Shown: piece after piece, positions 44,476-57,700 of the stretch
Layout of the letters: every line of letters begins with the position of its first letter
Numbering within the stretch: the stretch's first letter is position 1
DNA from: Acestrorhynchus altus
Lineage: Eukaryota; Chordata; Actinopteri; Characiformes; Acestrorhynchidae
Length of the DNA: 64,000 nucleotides
Assembly (NCBI GenBank): GCA_034509495.1
Contig: CM067509.1
Span: 7,326,788-7,390,787, forward strand
Reading direction: 5' to 3'
The notes under the pieces: generated by a model
Database searches by the model: none
Seen by the model: the letters and a program-made list of their open reading frames with translations, nothing else
Told to the model about the DNA's origin: nothing
Position numbers and translations under genes: made by a program

Positions 44476-46162
44476 GAAATCTATTTTAGGTGATGGAACC
44501 GTGACATCAAATCCGTCCGACACACATCCACGTATGTTGGTATGATGTGAACAAATGGAAATGTTACAGCAGTATGAATATGTTTTCACGGGACTTCATA
44601 ATGGTGTGCTTTTACACCCATTATATCGTCTCTCCGTATCACAACATATTGAATCGTCTCGCCTGTTCGTGCCCGTACACGGTTCTACTTTCTTACTGGG
44701 TTTAAACCGAAGTGTAGAGACAGTGGCGGAACCTCTAACCTCCAAACCTTTTAGGATGATGAATGAGCCGGACCTGATCGTTGATAAGCAGGCGGTCCTC
44801 GCACCGTGATGGATTGGGCCGACGGCTTTCAGCTGTGGACGGAATAGCAAAGTGTTTTTGATTGGCGTGCCGTCATTAGAGGTGACTGGTTTGACCTTTC
44901 GTGCGTGGGCTAATTTCTAGTGCGGCGGCTCTGGAATGGTAATGGCGGGGGATGAAAGCCGCCAGTTCTCCTGTCATGCAGGAGATTCAGGTGCAGAAGT
45001 ATTGATCTGTTTCTGGTATTTCTGAGTGTTACAGGCCCGGTGCTTCTCAGGAGGACGATCCTCATAAATGAGAAATATTCAGAGTGAGGCAACGCGCTCT
45101 CCGGCTATGTCTGCACACCTCGCCAGCGTCTGCATACGAAGAGCTTTAAATCATTTAAGGTGCGCTCAAGCGTGAAGCCTGTCTCAGCTCTACATTAAAG
45201 GAGTTATTTTGGGCAAATCTGGCATTTTATCCTTTTAAAGCCGTGTGTATCGTATTTGAGTTCTGGACCTCTCCAACATCAGTGTTTATTAATGATAATT
45301 AAGTGATTATTAAATCTCGAAACAAAATAAAGAAACAAAAATGTATATAACAAACGAAAACAAGCAATAATATGTTACTTCATATATACATCGAATCAGA
45401 TGCATGTTTTCTCCAATCCGGTGGATTAACTGTTCAACTTTACACTAAAGTTAAATAATTTAATTTAAAGTTATTTAACCAAAAGAAAAATTCTCATTTT
45501 CACAATAGAGATAATTCTGACTTACATAAATAACAAAAATGAAAAAGGCCATTCAGGCATGTTTTCTGTCTTTAATTTCTGCTCACTGGTTTCTTAATTT
45601 CTGCTCACTGGTTTCTTAATTTCTGCTCACTGGTAACCAGAAGTTTGAAATGACTTGAATTAAAATTGTATATATATGTTTTATATATTTTTAAATGATG
45701 AGTTCTCAGTTATCTGACCTGGGTTAAAGCAGCATATCCCTAAATTATGCTTTAATCACAATAGAAAGTTTCAACAAGCTCCCGTAATAACTGAGTGGTT
45801 CAGTGGGAAACATCTCACCAAGTGATAATCACAGCACTTCCCATCCCCACGTTTAACCCTGAACGTCTCCGGTTCCTCTGATCTATAAGATCATTAATGT
45901 TAATGTTGCTGTAAAACACCAAAACACAAATGGACCAGTGAGCTCCAGAGGGAGTGTCCAGAGAGGAGTTAAGGTTTAAGCAAGCTTAGGCCTGTTTTAT
46001 AAGTGTGTTCAGCAGCGTTAGCGTTGTTTGTAGTATGGATGTAGGATTACATGGTGGAAAAAACAGCCTGGAAGCAGAAACCAGTTCAAACCAGTATAGA
46101 TTTTTATCACCAAGGTATTTAATCCAATATTTGATGTTCTGGTGATCAGAATTCACTCTCTA

Positions 46163-46165
<3 letters not shown>

Positions 46166-46235
<70 letters not shown>
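46166..46235. repeat. (AT)n microsatellite
   Basis: About 35 AT repeats, self-complementary. Confidence 0.95.
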
Positions 46236-46237
<2 letters not shown>

Positions 46238-46412
46238 TTCTCAGCACCACAGTCACACTGACATGGTGGTGGTGTGTTAGTGTGTGTTGCTGGTACGAGT
46301 GGATCAGACACAGCAGTGCTGCTGGAGTGTTTAAACACTGTGTCCACTCACTGTCCACTCTATTAGACACTCCTACCGAATGTCTCCGCCTTGTAGATGT
46401 AAAGTCAGAGAT
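46236..46412. mobile_element. MITE family B fragment beside an AT microsatellite
   Basis: It opens cattctcagcaccacagtca and continues through the shared gcagtgctgctggagtgttt core. The left end is replaced by a long (AT)n run. Confidence 0.65.
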
Positions 46413-46639
46413 CAACAGATTAAATCTCTTGGGAACAAAGGAAAAAAAAAACCCTTACCCATTCAAAGAACCAGTTAAACATCCAAATGATTTGTTGAGG
46501 TGCTGTGGTTATATATAGAACCACCGTTATATAGAAGAGCCGTTAAAGAAGAACCACTGAAAGCTCTTTTTAAGGGATAATTAGCTACAGTGGTGCTTAT
46601 CTGCAGAGGGGTAATGAGGTACTTAGCTTAACAGTGTTC

Positions 46640-47325
46640 ACAAACATAAACATTCAGTTGAGCTGTAGGAACATCTGCGGTGCATAAGCAGGACAAGGGC
46701 AGGGTTTCCATACTTAAAAAACACCAATTAGAGTCTGAAACCAGCCATAAGGTTCTCCCCTAGTCATCTGGTCATCACAGTCAGTTTATACACTCCTCAG
46801 AACGGCAGCAGGTCATCTTCAGTGACAATTCACACTTTTGTCTCGGTGGAGACGATCAACAAATCTATGTGGGATTTATGTCCAGAAGGTCTGGTGTCAC
46901 GGTGCAGGTGTAATCAGATCACCTTTGGTCTTCATTACAGACACTTTAACAGACCACCTTTATGTTAATGAGGTTCTGCAACCAGTGGTTCTACCTTTTC
47001 TGAACACACACTCCGGTGCTATATTCCAACAGGACGATGCTCGTCCACACACTGCTGCCGTCTCAAGATCTCGTCTTGAAGACTCAGATACTACGCCGTG
47101 GTTGGTCTCATCTCCAGACCTGTCCCTGATTGAAAATGTGTGGACGCTATCGGACGCTCTATCAACACTCCAGCCCTACCACACCATCTGCAGAACTGAG
47201 TGAAAACATTCAGTAGTCTTGGTGCCTGATATAACAGGACACCTTCAGAGGTCTTATGGATCAGGAGTTTTGGCTGCTTTGGGGGACCTACACAGCATTA
47301 AGGGGTTTTAATGTTATGGCAGTAA
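46640..47325 (+). pseudogene. Tc1-like transposase remnant (C-terminal half)
   Basis: The plus-strand frame at 46838-47203 has GVIRSPLVFITDTLTDHLYV, AIFQQDDARPHTAAV and SPDLSLIENVWTL, the DDE catalytic region of Tc1-type transposases. FQQDDARPHT includes the second catalytic Asp, and SPDLSLIENVW the downstream acidic residue. The frame lacks its N-terminus, and the LSDALSTLQP part runs into a stop. The 3' untranslated end finishes ggggttttaatgttatggc. It is non-functional. Confidence 0.8.
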
Positions 47326-47401
47326 AAATCATGTATGTTAGTTGATCACTGTGGCTTTTAGTAACCTTTATATGTGAGGATTCATTTGATCACGTGTTTC
47401 A

Positions 47402-47404
<3 letters not shown>

Positions 47405-47451
<47 letters not shown>
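47405..47451. repeat. (CA)n microsatellite
   Basis: About 23 CA repeats, just right of the Tc1-like remnant. Confidence 0.95.
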
Positions 47452-47453
<2 letters not shown>

Positions 47454-48420
47454 CCACACTCACTCACTCACAGCACTTATAAAAGGCAGCAGCTCGAGAA
47501 CGTGCCAGTGATGAATGTCCTTGTCCTTCTCTTTCTGACAAACAACCCGCTCGGCTTTTCAGAGGAATAATGTAAGAATAAGGTGGTGAAAACGTTCCGA
47601 ATGGAAAACAGTCACGAAATGTCTATCCTTGACTCCAGCGCCCTGCCGTACTGCGCTTTATTGAGTTTCAAATGGAAGAGATTTGTCCTGTCTGGAAGGC
47701 TTATTGAATAAGCAGAGAGAGAGAATACAGTGCTCCCTCCATCACGGAGAGCTGTATATTAAACCCACCAATTGACGTCACTTTGAGTCAATTTAAATGC
47801 CTGGAAAAGAGACGGTTGGACATTGAAATGCCACCACTGTCCCCACGTCCACATGGCCTGGTTCTGAACAGTCAGAACTGCATGAATCAAACACTTTTCC
47901 AGTGTTCAGGACGTCAGACCAGCAAAAAGCAAATTATAGGACTCATCGTGAGCATCTTCAAATCACAGGTTGAGCACAGGCGTGTATGACTGACGGGAAG
48001 GTTCTATACCGTTCTTCTACGTCTTCTTATCACCAAAAGGTGATCCATGTTTGATCCGTGTTTGCATTTGGGAGAAAAGCAAACTTCTGTAACAGAACAG
48101 ACGCTCGCAGGTCGTCTATACGTGCTCCCATTTTCTCACTTTCGTTTACTGACCCTGTGCAGCCCCTCTGCTGATGACTTATTCTGTGCTGTGTCCTCGG
48201 TTCCACTAAAACTGGTGTAAAAGCAGGATGGTTCAATAAAAAACACCAAGGTTCTCATAAGCCAGAATGGCACCAGTTCAAGAACCAGAGTTCTTTTGAA
48301 AAACACTTTGCTTAAAGAACCTTTTAGTGCCTGATTCTTTGTGTAAGGAGTAAAAGGGCTACAAATGGTTCTGCTAATGGGGCCAAAGCTCTAAAGGGCA
48401 ACACCAATGATCGGCAGTGC

Positions 48421-48462
48421 GTGCGTGTGTGTGTGTGGGTGTGTGTGTGTGTGTGTGTGTGT
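48421..48462. repeat. (GT)n microsatellite
   Basis: About 20 GT repeats with one GGG interruption. Confidence 0.93.
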
Positions 48463-50224
48463 AGCTTTTATTGCAGCTCCAAAATGACAGCGCTCTATCA
48501 GCCACAGTGATCTTCCTCCACAGAGCCTCAGAACTGAAGACTAATTAAATTTGCTTCAATTAGAGTCCACCACCACCCCGAAAGCCAGCGAGCGGTCAGT
48601 GTGAAGCAGTCAACACCACGGCCGCCAGAGACGTTTACAAAGCAGCGCTGAAGCCACGAGTTCCAGAGAAAGCCCCCCGCCCGAGGAGAAGCTCAAGGAC
48701 ATCAGAAGAAAGGAGCTGCTCTTTATTACAGAACAAAGATCTTCCCTCTCTATCACAGCTGCCCTCCAGTGCTGGACCACTATTGACACCAGCACCACGA
48801 GCTGTTCCTGTAGACTGAAGCAGTGTTCACGCACTCTCAGGAGCAGGAGGAAGCTTACAGGGGCCACTTTATTGGAAGTATAACACCCTCAAGTATTTTG
48901 AAGAACTTCAGAACTTCAGTTCATTTTAAAGGGTTCTCCCTGTTCAAAAACAAAGGTGTTCTTTTCCCAGTGCTGATGGATGGTTCTGCAAAAAAGCCAC
49001 TTTTGTGAGAACACATGAACAGCACAACATATTCTCCAGTCTGAAACCTTTCAGGCCTTAGACCAGTTCTATAGAGAACCATTTATGCAAACGTGTATAG
49101 AATTTTAAAAGAGTTTAAACAACAATCTTTAAAATCTACCATAAAATGTTCTGCTCTAGAAGAACCATTTTGAGTTCCCTAAAGATCCATGTTTGTGAAT
49201 GCAACTAGTTAAAGAACATCTGGTGTGTTCCTTGGTTTTGATGATGCTGATTGATCACTAATGTTCTCTAACAAACCTGGGGGCTGAAGACAAAAGCATA
49301 TGTAGACGTATCTCCTTAAGTCGAGTGTGGCTCCATGCATCCACTGAGGAACCCTGAAATTAATACAGCTGTGCCTGGATTTTGGTTTGATGCGACCAAT
49401 TAGGCATGGAAAAACCTTCTCACAGCTTCTTAATTCCTGCTTAAAGGATTGGCTGTGAGAATACGTGGATAAAGCCAGTTCACTAAATCACTGGTTCAGA
49501 CAGCTGTGCCTGTCAGTGGAGCTCGAAACGCTGCGTTTCTTTGAGGAAAGAACGATAACGTAACAGTGACCACTAGCTCGTGTGGGATTTCGGCCTGTTT
49601 GTTGCGATGCCCTACATGTGCATGTTACAGAAGTACAGTCTAAGCAAAATGAGTTCTAGATAGTACAGAGTTGATGCTGGAACTCTATATAGTACTTTTG
49701 AATTTGTAACCCTTTTTTTGTTCTATATAGAGCTACTTACAGTAACCCTCACTGCTCTCGTAGGCTACTTTTGGGTAGTGTACCACTTCTGAGATGAGAA
49801 ATCACTGACTGCTAGCAATGACATGCTTCATCGTTCTGCTTTCATTTGCAATGGTATCGGGAAGGAGAAGCCCGGGCTGCTACGGACTGGAACCATATCA
49901 TCTTTAGCAACAAATCCAGGGCCAGGAAACCTTTACCTCCACAACCAACTGTATCTCATCTGAAGAATAGAGGCCCAACAGGGAACTTACGCCTCCTTTC
50001 AGTTGTACAGTTTCCCCAATAAACTCATCCTTTCAGTAAACAGATCATCATTACCTTCATACATAGAAAGACTCAATCCATTAACAACTCCTCACTCATT
50101 CTCTGGGTTTTCACAGCTGCATAAAGAACTACTGTTATTGTGAAAGAACCTGTGAATGACCCTTATTTGTATCCATGTGTGTACCTGTAATTCGGGTAGA
50201 AGCAGGTGTGGCCAACAAAAATCA

Positions 50225-52190
50225 CACAACTAAAATCTATGATCTTTTATTTTAGAAACAACAGCAGAAAAGTCTTATACACGTTTGAGCAAAAGCAAAA
50301 CCTTTCAAAAAATAAAACAACAGTTTACCCTGCTGCCCTTGTGGTCGACAGAAAGCGTCAGCTTATAAATCCTTTCCGAACTGGACGAAGACGGTCGATA
50401 ACTCCCCCAGATGACTTCAGCGTAGAGTTCACATCGGATCGGCTCTGCTGATACAGCGGATCCTCAGCAGAGCATGTTGATGCTCCTTGTTGCGGAAAAG
50501 AAATTGACAAAAGAACCAAAAAAGGTAACATTTCACTTCTTATTCTTAAAGAAATAAAAAAAAATACTCCATTGTCGGTTTCTCGGAGAGCAGATCTAAG
50601 CCTAAAACAGGAGAGGAATAAGTATATACAGGGACAGACTTGGCAGAAGGACGAAACAACAATAGCAACAACGAAAAACGAACCCAACTGAATGCGGTTT
50701 CCTGAAGCGTCGCACTGCAAACGTGGTGGTGCTTCTGGGGAACGGAGCCTGGTCTGGTAGTGATCAGGGGTGTTAGATTACTGTAGATACAGACAGTTTA
50801 AAGGGCTGTGTTGTACGACATCAACACACTGCAGATGTGAGTATTGATTTTGAAAAGATCCCTTCACCCAACATAGCAAAACATCGCATATCGATTCCTC
50901 CATTAATGACAGTGTTCTTTACGGACGGCTCTCTGAACTCCTGGAATTGATGCGAACGTACAGTACCAGAGTTTTGTGACCATGAATGCAACCAGGCTTC
51001 AACAGAACCTTCTCTGAAAGATCATGAGCTACAGTAATGAGTGGAGATATAAAAAAGCTGGCCAACTTGCCTGGACAGGGATTGAGAGTTCTCTTGAGAC
51101 TTCCTGAGGACTGGCGAAGTTTGATATTCGAACATGTCATTTCTTTGTACAACACTTTTTCTCAAATTAGTGGACCATCATTGGAAGTTGGTTGTTGGCT
51201 TTCGGGGGGGGTGTTGTAAACCGAAGTGTGAAGGAAACTTTGAAATGTCAGCAGCGTGGTGAAAAACAGGCGGACTGCTGGTCAGCATACAGCTCATATT
51301 TTGGCACATAAAGCGAATGGAACGAAAGAGTCTTTAGAAGCAGAACAACACTTAGAGCTGCAGATTTTTGCACCTTATCCTATGCTATATACATTACTTT
51401 AGTCTCTAAAATAACACTATTCCGAGTGAGAAATGGGATTACTGCCAATTCAAGGCAATCACCCTAAGGAGCTAAGCTCTTTGGATTTACAGTACGAGCG
51501 CTCAATGCATGGCACAGATATTTACACTGCACTCTGATCTCTTTTGTCAGGATTAAAGCCGTGCGAGCCTGCGACTCTGAGACATGGCTGCTGTTTACTT
51601 CTTTTTTGATCTGTTTGATGTGCAAATCGCAAATATGCCAAAGAGAAATCCGATAAAACAAGGTCAAGATTAATTGAACAAAGAAACTGCAATCAATCAC
51701 TGTTACTATAAGGAGGAGGTGCATGTAGTAGGACCCAGGTCTTCCAGGAAAAGATGTGATACTGATCTCTGAAATCAAGACAGCCACGGTTGTCATGGCT
51801 ACTGTTACTATTGCTTCTAAAGGTTTTCCTTAACTGACGATAACCTGGGTCACACTGAAATTGACTTATGGAGGCCACATCACATCGCTTCCCTCACCAA
51901 AGAGATCAGGATGCAAACCACGGGTCTTCATATAACGTACTGTGTTCTAGAGTTTGAAGAATTTTTGCTGAAAATTTTCGTTGAGCTTGACTTCTTGCGC
52001 CATAGATGTGAAAATCAATACATTCACTGTTCACATTATACAGGTTAATCGAGTTTGATGTCACGTAATTCACGTAAAGTACGAGTCAGTAACAAAATAA
52101 CACCTGCAAGGGTTTGTACCCAAACACCAGGGTGCGCTCTCTTTGACTTAAATAATTTGTTGCTTGTAGAGTGCAGTCATTACCACTGAG
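50225..52190 (-). other. nlgn4x: nlgn4x 3'UTR (inferred)
   Basis: About 1.96 kb of largely unique, repeat-poor sequence between the nlgn4x stop and the first minus-strand AATAAA at 50246-50251. Its low repeat content contrasts with the intergenic DNA to its left and supports a transcribed, constrained UTR. The exact cleavage site is not visible. Confidence 0.6.
50246..50251 (-). terminator. nlgn4x: nlgn4x poly(A) signal AATAAA
   Basis: TTTATT on the plus strand within gatcttttattttag. It is the first canonical signal I see downstream of the nlgn4x stop. Confidence 0.5.
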
Positions 52191-53049
52191 TTATACTCTT
52201 GTGGTGGAGTGTCCGTGAGGGAGGCCAGTATTGCTGGGAGTGCTGTTGGCATATGTGCTAAAGGGATGGTATGAGGACTGAATCCCCGACAGCGAGTTGG
52301 GGATCATGGTTATGGTATTCGGGGTCATGAGGGGGATGTCGTCCGGGGACCGACGCAGCGTGAGGGCATAATCCGGAGGACAGGTCAGCCTGAGCATGTC
52401 GTGCCCTTGCAGTGACTCGCAGTCGTGATCATGGTCATGGTCCAGTTGTTTCATCTGTAAAGACATCAACTCTTCGCTCGGAACTCGTGGCACATCATTG
52501 GCAAGGTTCCTCGGGGGACTCAGTCGTCGGCTAGACTCTAGACGGTGCTTGTCCTTCTTGTAATAGAGAGCAGCAAAGGCCAGGATGTTCAAGAAGAGCA
52601 GAGATGCTCCGACAGCAATTGTAACACTAAGTTCGGTGGAGTAATCTCTTGCTTCAATGATCACAGATCCGTCATCGTGGTCTGGAGTCTTCTGCTGATC
52701 TGGGGCCTGCTTGGTGTTGCCTGCAGGAATGGCAGGGTGCCGAGTGGTAGATGGCCAGAGCTTGTTGGACAATCGTTTGGTGTACGAGAAAGGGGTCGTG
52801 TCCTGAGGTGGAATCTTGGTGGTAGACGACACGTAGGGGAAAAGTTCATTGATGTTGTGCAAGTGCGGCACCAGCTCCAACCAGAACGCAACCTTGGTGG
52901 CTCTGTAGTGGTCCCTGACCCGGGGCTTTAGACCAATGTGCAAGTACAGCTGGTCTTTGGGGTTGTACTTGGACCACGCCACTTCTTCAAAGCGATTGGG
53001 TTTAGTATGGATAAATTTTGTATCCTGGGGAACTGGTTGGTTGGGGTCC
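52191..53049 (-). CDS. nlgn4x: nlgn4x last coding exon (stalk, TM, cytoplasmic tail)
   Basis: It runs from GDPNQPVPQDTKFIHTKPNR to the stop at 52191-52193. It completes the esterase fold (PRVRDHYRATKVAFWLELVP), then a Pro/Thr-rich stalk, a transmembrane helix at about 52556-52627, the basic YYKKDKHR stop-transfer, the Tyr-containing gephyrin-type motif at about 52285-52375 and the TTRV PDZ-binding end. An alternating Asp/His run (DHDHDHD) precedes CESLQGHD and looks longer than in the mammalian protein as I remember it. The acceptor is tacgtttcag. Confidence 0.97.
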
Positions 53050-54732
53050 CTGAAACGTAGAACAAAAGAATTTTAATTGGTGATAAAAGGTAGGTGTCGG
53101 TTAGATTTAACAAAATGAACATACATGCATTCGCTGTACTGATGGCACAACAGCCATTTGTGTGATACTACCTTGAATGTGTGACAGCAAACGTCACTCA
53201 CCCAGTTTTGGCAAAGTTAGTCCAGTAGGTCATAACCACAGCACTCAACATGACATCATTCTTTGAGAAGTTACAGCTGAAGAGATCAGTTGGGCCAATC
53301 ATTGGGATCCCAAATACATAGGGAAGCTCATCTCCATGCGCGGAATCTGCCCAGGCCGGCTTCATTTCGCTTTGGCAGTGGTGGTAGAATGCGTAGAAGT
53401 AAGTGGGTGAACCATACTGAGCGTGTAAATCCGCTGTGGCCACAGCTGGAGCCACCCACTGGTGATCCGTAAAAAGAGCAACCAGTGTTTTTCGCCGTGT
53501 TTCTGGATTCTCCTTATCCGCCCAATCTGTGTACATGAACTTTATGGTTTCCCTCAAGGTGTCCTTCCCTTCCGGGTAGCCATACAAGTTATCGACGAAA
53601 TCCGATATGGCGAACTCAAAGTCATTTCCAGTGACCCCGTCCTCGCTGTCCACAATACCATCCACAAACTTGTAGCCCTCACCCTGATTCACACCCAGCA
53701 TTATGTCGTAGTTCAGGAACTCGCCTTGCTCCATCAGGATCTGTGGGTCGTCCGGAATGACATCTCCATCAATCACAGGCCCGAATGCGATGTGGTACTT
53801 GGCGGGTGTGATGCTCTGCTCAATGAGTTCCTTGTAATTCTTGTTCTGGAGGCACTGGACCAGCTCCACAGAGTCATCCTCATTGCAGCCCACCTTCTCG
53901 GCCAGCATGCGCGTGTATTTGGCCGGCTGGTAGTTCACGGCCCAGCTGGACAGTGCTGTGCCGCTCTGAATGATTGCTTTTTGGAAGAGGTCTGGAGGAC
54001 AGATGGGATAGACTGTTAAACAAGGCTAACAGTGAAGAGCAGGTACTGAAGAATACTTACATCAGCAAGATCTAAAACATCTAAATATACACTGAGGTAG
54101 TTTGGACCTGCCTGGACTTTTGTCCATTCCAAGTTTTGCATGACACTGTGAAGTGCAACAACAGTTTATATTAGGCTTTGATTAATGTAAACAGTATCAC
54201 ACCTTCTGAATAGTGTGACAAGGTCAGGAGGCTGACACACGAAGCTCCCGCTCCGGAACCAAATATCGTCACTCTGCGAGGATCTCCATTGAAAGCCTGA
54301 ATGTTCTCCTTTACCCAACGGAGAGCCTGGATCTGGTCCAGCAGCCCATAGTTCCCCTTGGCCGCTTGGTCTCCTGTGCTCAGAAACCCTGAAAAACAAA
54401 TTATTCCCGCTGTTCAGTGTTACGTCTCTGCAGCCATGAAGATTCAAAAACCAGCACAGCAACAATACAGCCTTGTGGCGTTATTTGCTTTGTGTTGCTC
54501 CATTGGAGCAGCTCTGGTGATGTTCCTCAGTGAATAGTATAACCGTAGAGGAAAGAAGAAGGACATATGTCACACGCTGTCAGAGTCTCTGAAGTGCTGG
54601 TCTACTGTAAATTCAGGAAATATGGTAGACAGATTTCCAAACATGGCAACAGTATGCAGTATTCCCATCAGACTGGTGACTGGACGATCAGTCTGACATG
54701 TCCGATTCTGTGCCGGTCAAATTTATTCTCAT

Positions 54733-54796
<64 letters not shown>

Positions 54797-57700
54797 AATA
54801 TGTACCCAGCAAGTGACCATGTGAAATGCAAGGATAGAGGAAAATGAGAAGGGAGGGTCTGTTTGCTCTCTTTCTTCACTCACACAGTGTTTAGGTCCTC
54901 AGAAGGATGTTCAGGTTGTTGTAGTTTTATTTGGAGCATGGTAGGAGTATCTTGAAGAACTGTTGTACAAATATTGTCAAAGCTAATCGGTAATTGCATT
55001 TTCAACTCAAAAACACTCTGGAGGCTCTTTAAACTGCTCTTCTCTCACTGATCTTCTCTTAAACCACCGGTTCTTTGGGGTTCTCTGTGGAATCCATAGT
55101 CTGAGGTGTGGTATTGTTCTTTTCGCTTGGTTGTGGACCCAGGCTGTGTTGACATCATCTGCATTGCTTTAGTCATTATTATTTCTGTATATTTAACTCC
55201 TGTTAGCCCTGCTGAGCCCAATAACTGCTGACTCAGCACAGACACATTCTGTCCTCACAACCACACTGTTAAAGCTACAGCTTCACTTCAGTGATACTCA
55301 CCCCACTCTGAATAGGTTCAGATCAAACTACTCTGAATGAGTTCAGTCAAATCCCCACTCTGAATGAGTTCAGATCAAACCCCCCACTCTGAATGGAAGG
55401 TTCAGGTCTTCCCTCTGAATGAGTTCAGATCAGCCCCCCCACTCTGAATGAGTTCAGATCAATCCTCCACTCTGAATGAGTTCAGATCAAATCCCACACT
55501 CTGAATGAGTTCAGATCAAACCCCTCCACTCTGAATGAGTTCAGATCAAACCCCTCCACTCTGAATGAGTTCAGCTCAAATCCCCCACTCTGAATGAGAC
55601 TGATCAATCCCCGCTCTGAATGAGTTTCAGATCAAAGCCCCTCCACTCTGAATGAGGTTCAGATCAAGCCCCCTCCCTCTGAATGGGTTTAGATCCAAGC
55701 CCCCCTGAATGGGTTCAGATCAAACCCCCACTCTGAATGAATTCCAGATCAAACCCCTCCACTCTGAATGAGTTCAGATCAAGCCCCCCCCACTCTGAAT
55801 GGGTTCAGATCAAACCCCCCAATCTGAATGAGACAGATCCAGGCCCCCTCCACTCTGAATGAGTTCCAGATCAAGCCCCCCCTCTGAATGAGTTCAGATC
55901 CAACCCCCCACTCTGGATGAGTTCAGATCAAAGCCCCCACTCTGAATGAGTTGGATCAAGCCCCCTCCACTCTGAATGAGTTCAGATCAAGCCCCCTCAC
56001 TCTGAATGAGTTCCAGATCCAAGCCCCACTCTGAATGATTCAGATCAAACCCCACTCTGAATGAGTTCAGATCAACCCCCCACACTCGAATGAGTTCAGA
56101 TCAACCCCCCCCACTCTGAATGAGTTCTGTCCTTCAACAAAAAGTGCCAATCAGTTGAGGTGTTATGAGCAGAAAGTTGACTGTAACAGTAACATCAGCC
56201 AAACAGTGTCAAAATAAAAGTCACTATTTTAATTACAGCAGCAGCTCAACCTAAAATCTCACTTTTACTTATTTTCTCATTTTTAAAGATTTGATATCAA
56301 TGAAAATTTATTTGCCATATTTTATTCCTGCTTTTTTGCACATAGTTGGTATTACGTTTTAACGGCTGACTGATACTGGAGTTTTATTGATCTGTTCTTC
56401 ACTCTAACACATAAAAACCGTCTCATGATAAATGTAGTGATTCATAATCTGAATCACTGATTATTCATTTCAGTAACTGATAGATTATTTAACAGTAATT
56501 TGCTGAAGCTCTCGAACACTGAATTATGCAGAGAATTTAAAGACAGCTCATCACATCTTAAACAGCCGGAGCTACAAATTGGCTTTGGCAGTTTTTCATT
56601 TGCGTCACGGCTGTTAATAAATTCGCTGTTAATTGGAGGAGGTTCAGGGGTAGTAATTTACACCGCTGCAGTGCTGCTTTGTGCCTCGTCTGATTAATCA
56701 CGACTGCATGATCAATCACACCTGATGATTGTGTCTCGCCCGACAGTGCATCTCTGTATCGGAGCTGAACTGCTCCCTGTTAATGCTACATAACACCTGC
56801 ATAAACTCGTAACTGCACACACACAACGTGTGTATTAACAGTATTATTACACTGTACTTACAGGAGAGTGAAGAGCACCGCAGAGCTCACCTGAACAACA
56901 CCTGCAGAAATAAGAACAGCCCACTGACCTACTTTAGCTCTAAATTCTTATTGTCAATTTGTCCCAGCCATTCAGCATACCACAGTTTAGCTCCACCCAT
57001 TCAGCATACCACAGTTTAGCTCCACCCATTCAGCATACCGCAGTTTAGCTCCACCCATTCAGCATACCGCAGTTTGGCTCCACCCAATCAGCATACCGCA
57101 GTTTAGCTCCACTCATTCAGCCTACTGCAGTTTGGCCACACCCATTCAGCCTACAGCAGTTTAGCCCCACTCTTTCCATTTACAGCAGTTTAGCCCCACT
57201 CATTCCATTTACAGCAGTTTAACCCCACCCATTACATACACTGTGTGGACAAAAGTATTGGGACACCTGCTCATTCACTGTTTCTTCTGAAATCAACAGT
57301 ATTAAAGAGTTTCTCCTGCAGTTGTTGGCAGTACTTCTCTACAGGGACTAGACAAGCTGTGTGCATTTGCACATCTGTGTCAGTAATGAGTGCAAAGTAA
57401 AGTACGGAATAATTAATTAGAAGAGGTGTCCATAAATATTTGGACATATCGTGTATTACTGTGTCTGATACTCCTGAATTTGATTGGATTAGAAGTTCTA
57501 ATATGTAACTTCTTTTTAAACAATGCAGCCAATTAAGTTCCACATTGAAGCCCCTTCTATGACCTTCTCACCCCAAATGATGTTATTCCTGCAGGGGTTC
57601 AGAGTGCTGTCCAAACCTCGCTCGGAGGAGATGCGGCTTGGCCCGTGGTGTGGCTAATTCCACAGAGGCGTCGGCACCAATCTCCAAATTGAATGAGCCC

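Larger units (their letters stand above)
44880..50224. other. Intergenic DNA, right part, up to the nlgn4x 3' end
   Basis: An AT-rich unique stretch (45240-46140), a transposase remnant, microsatellites and the AAGAACC-type dispersed repeats. No credible gene on either strand. Confidence 0.55.
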
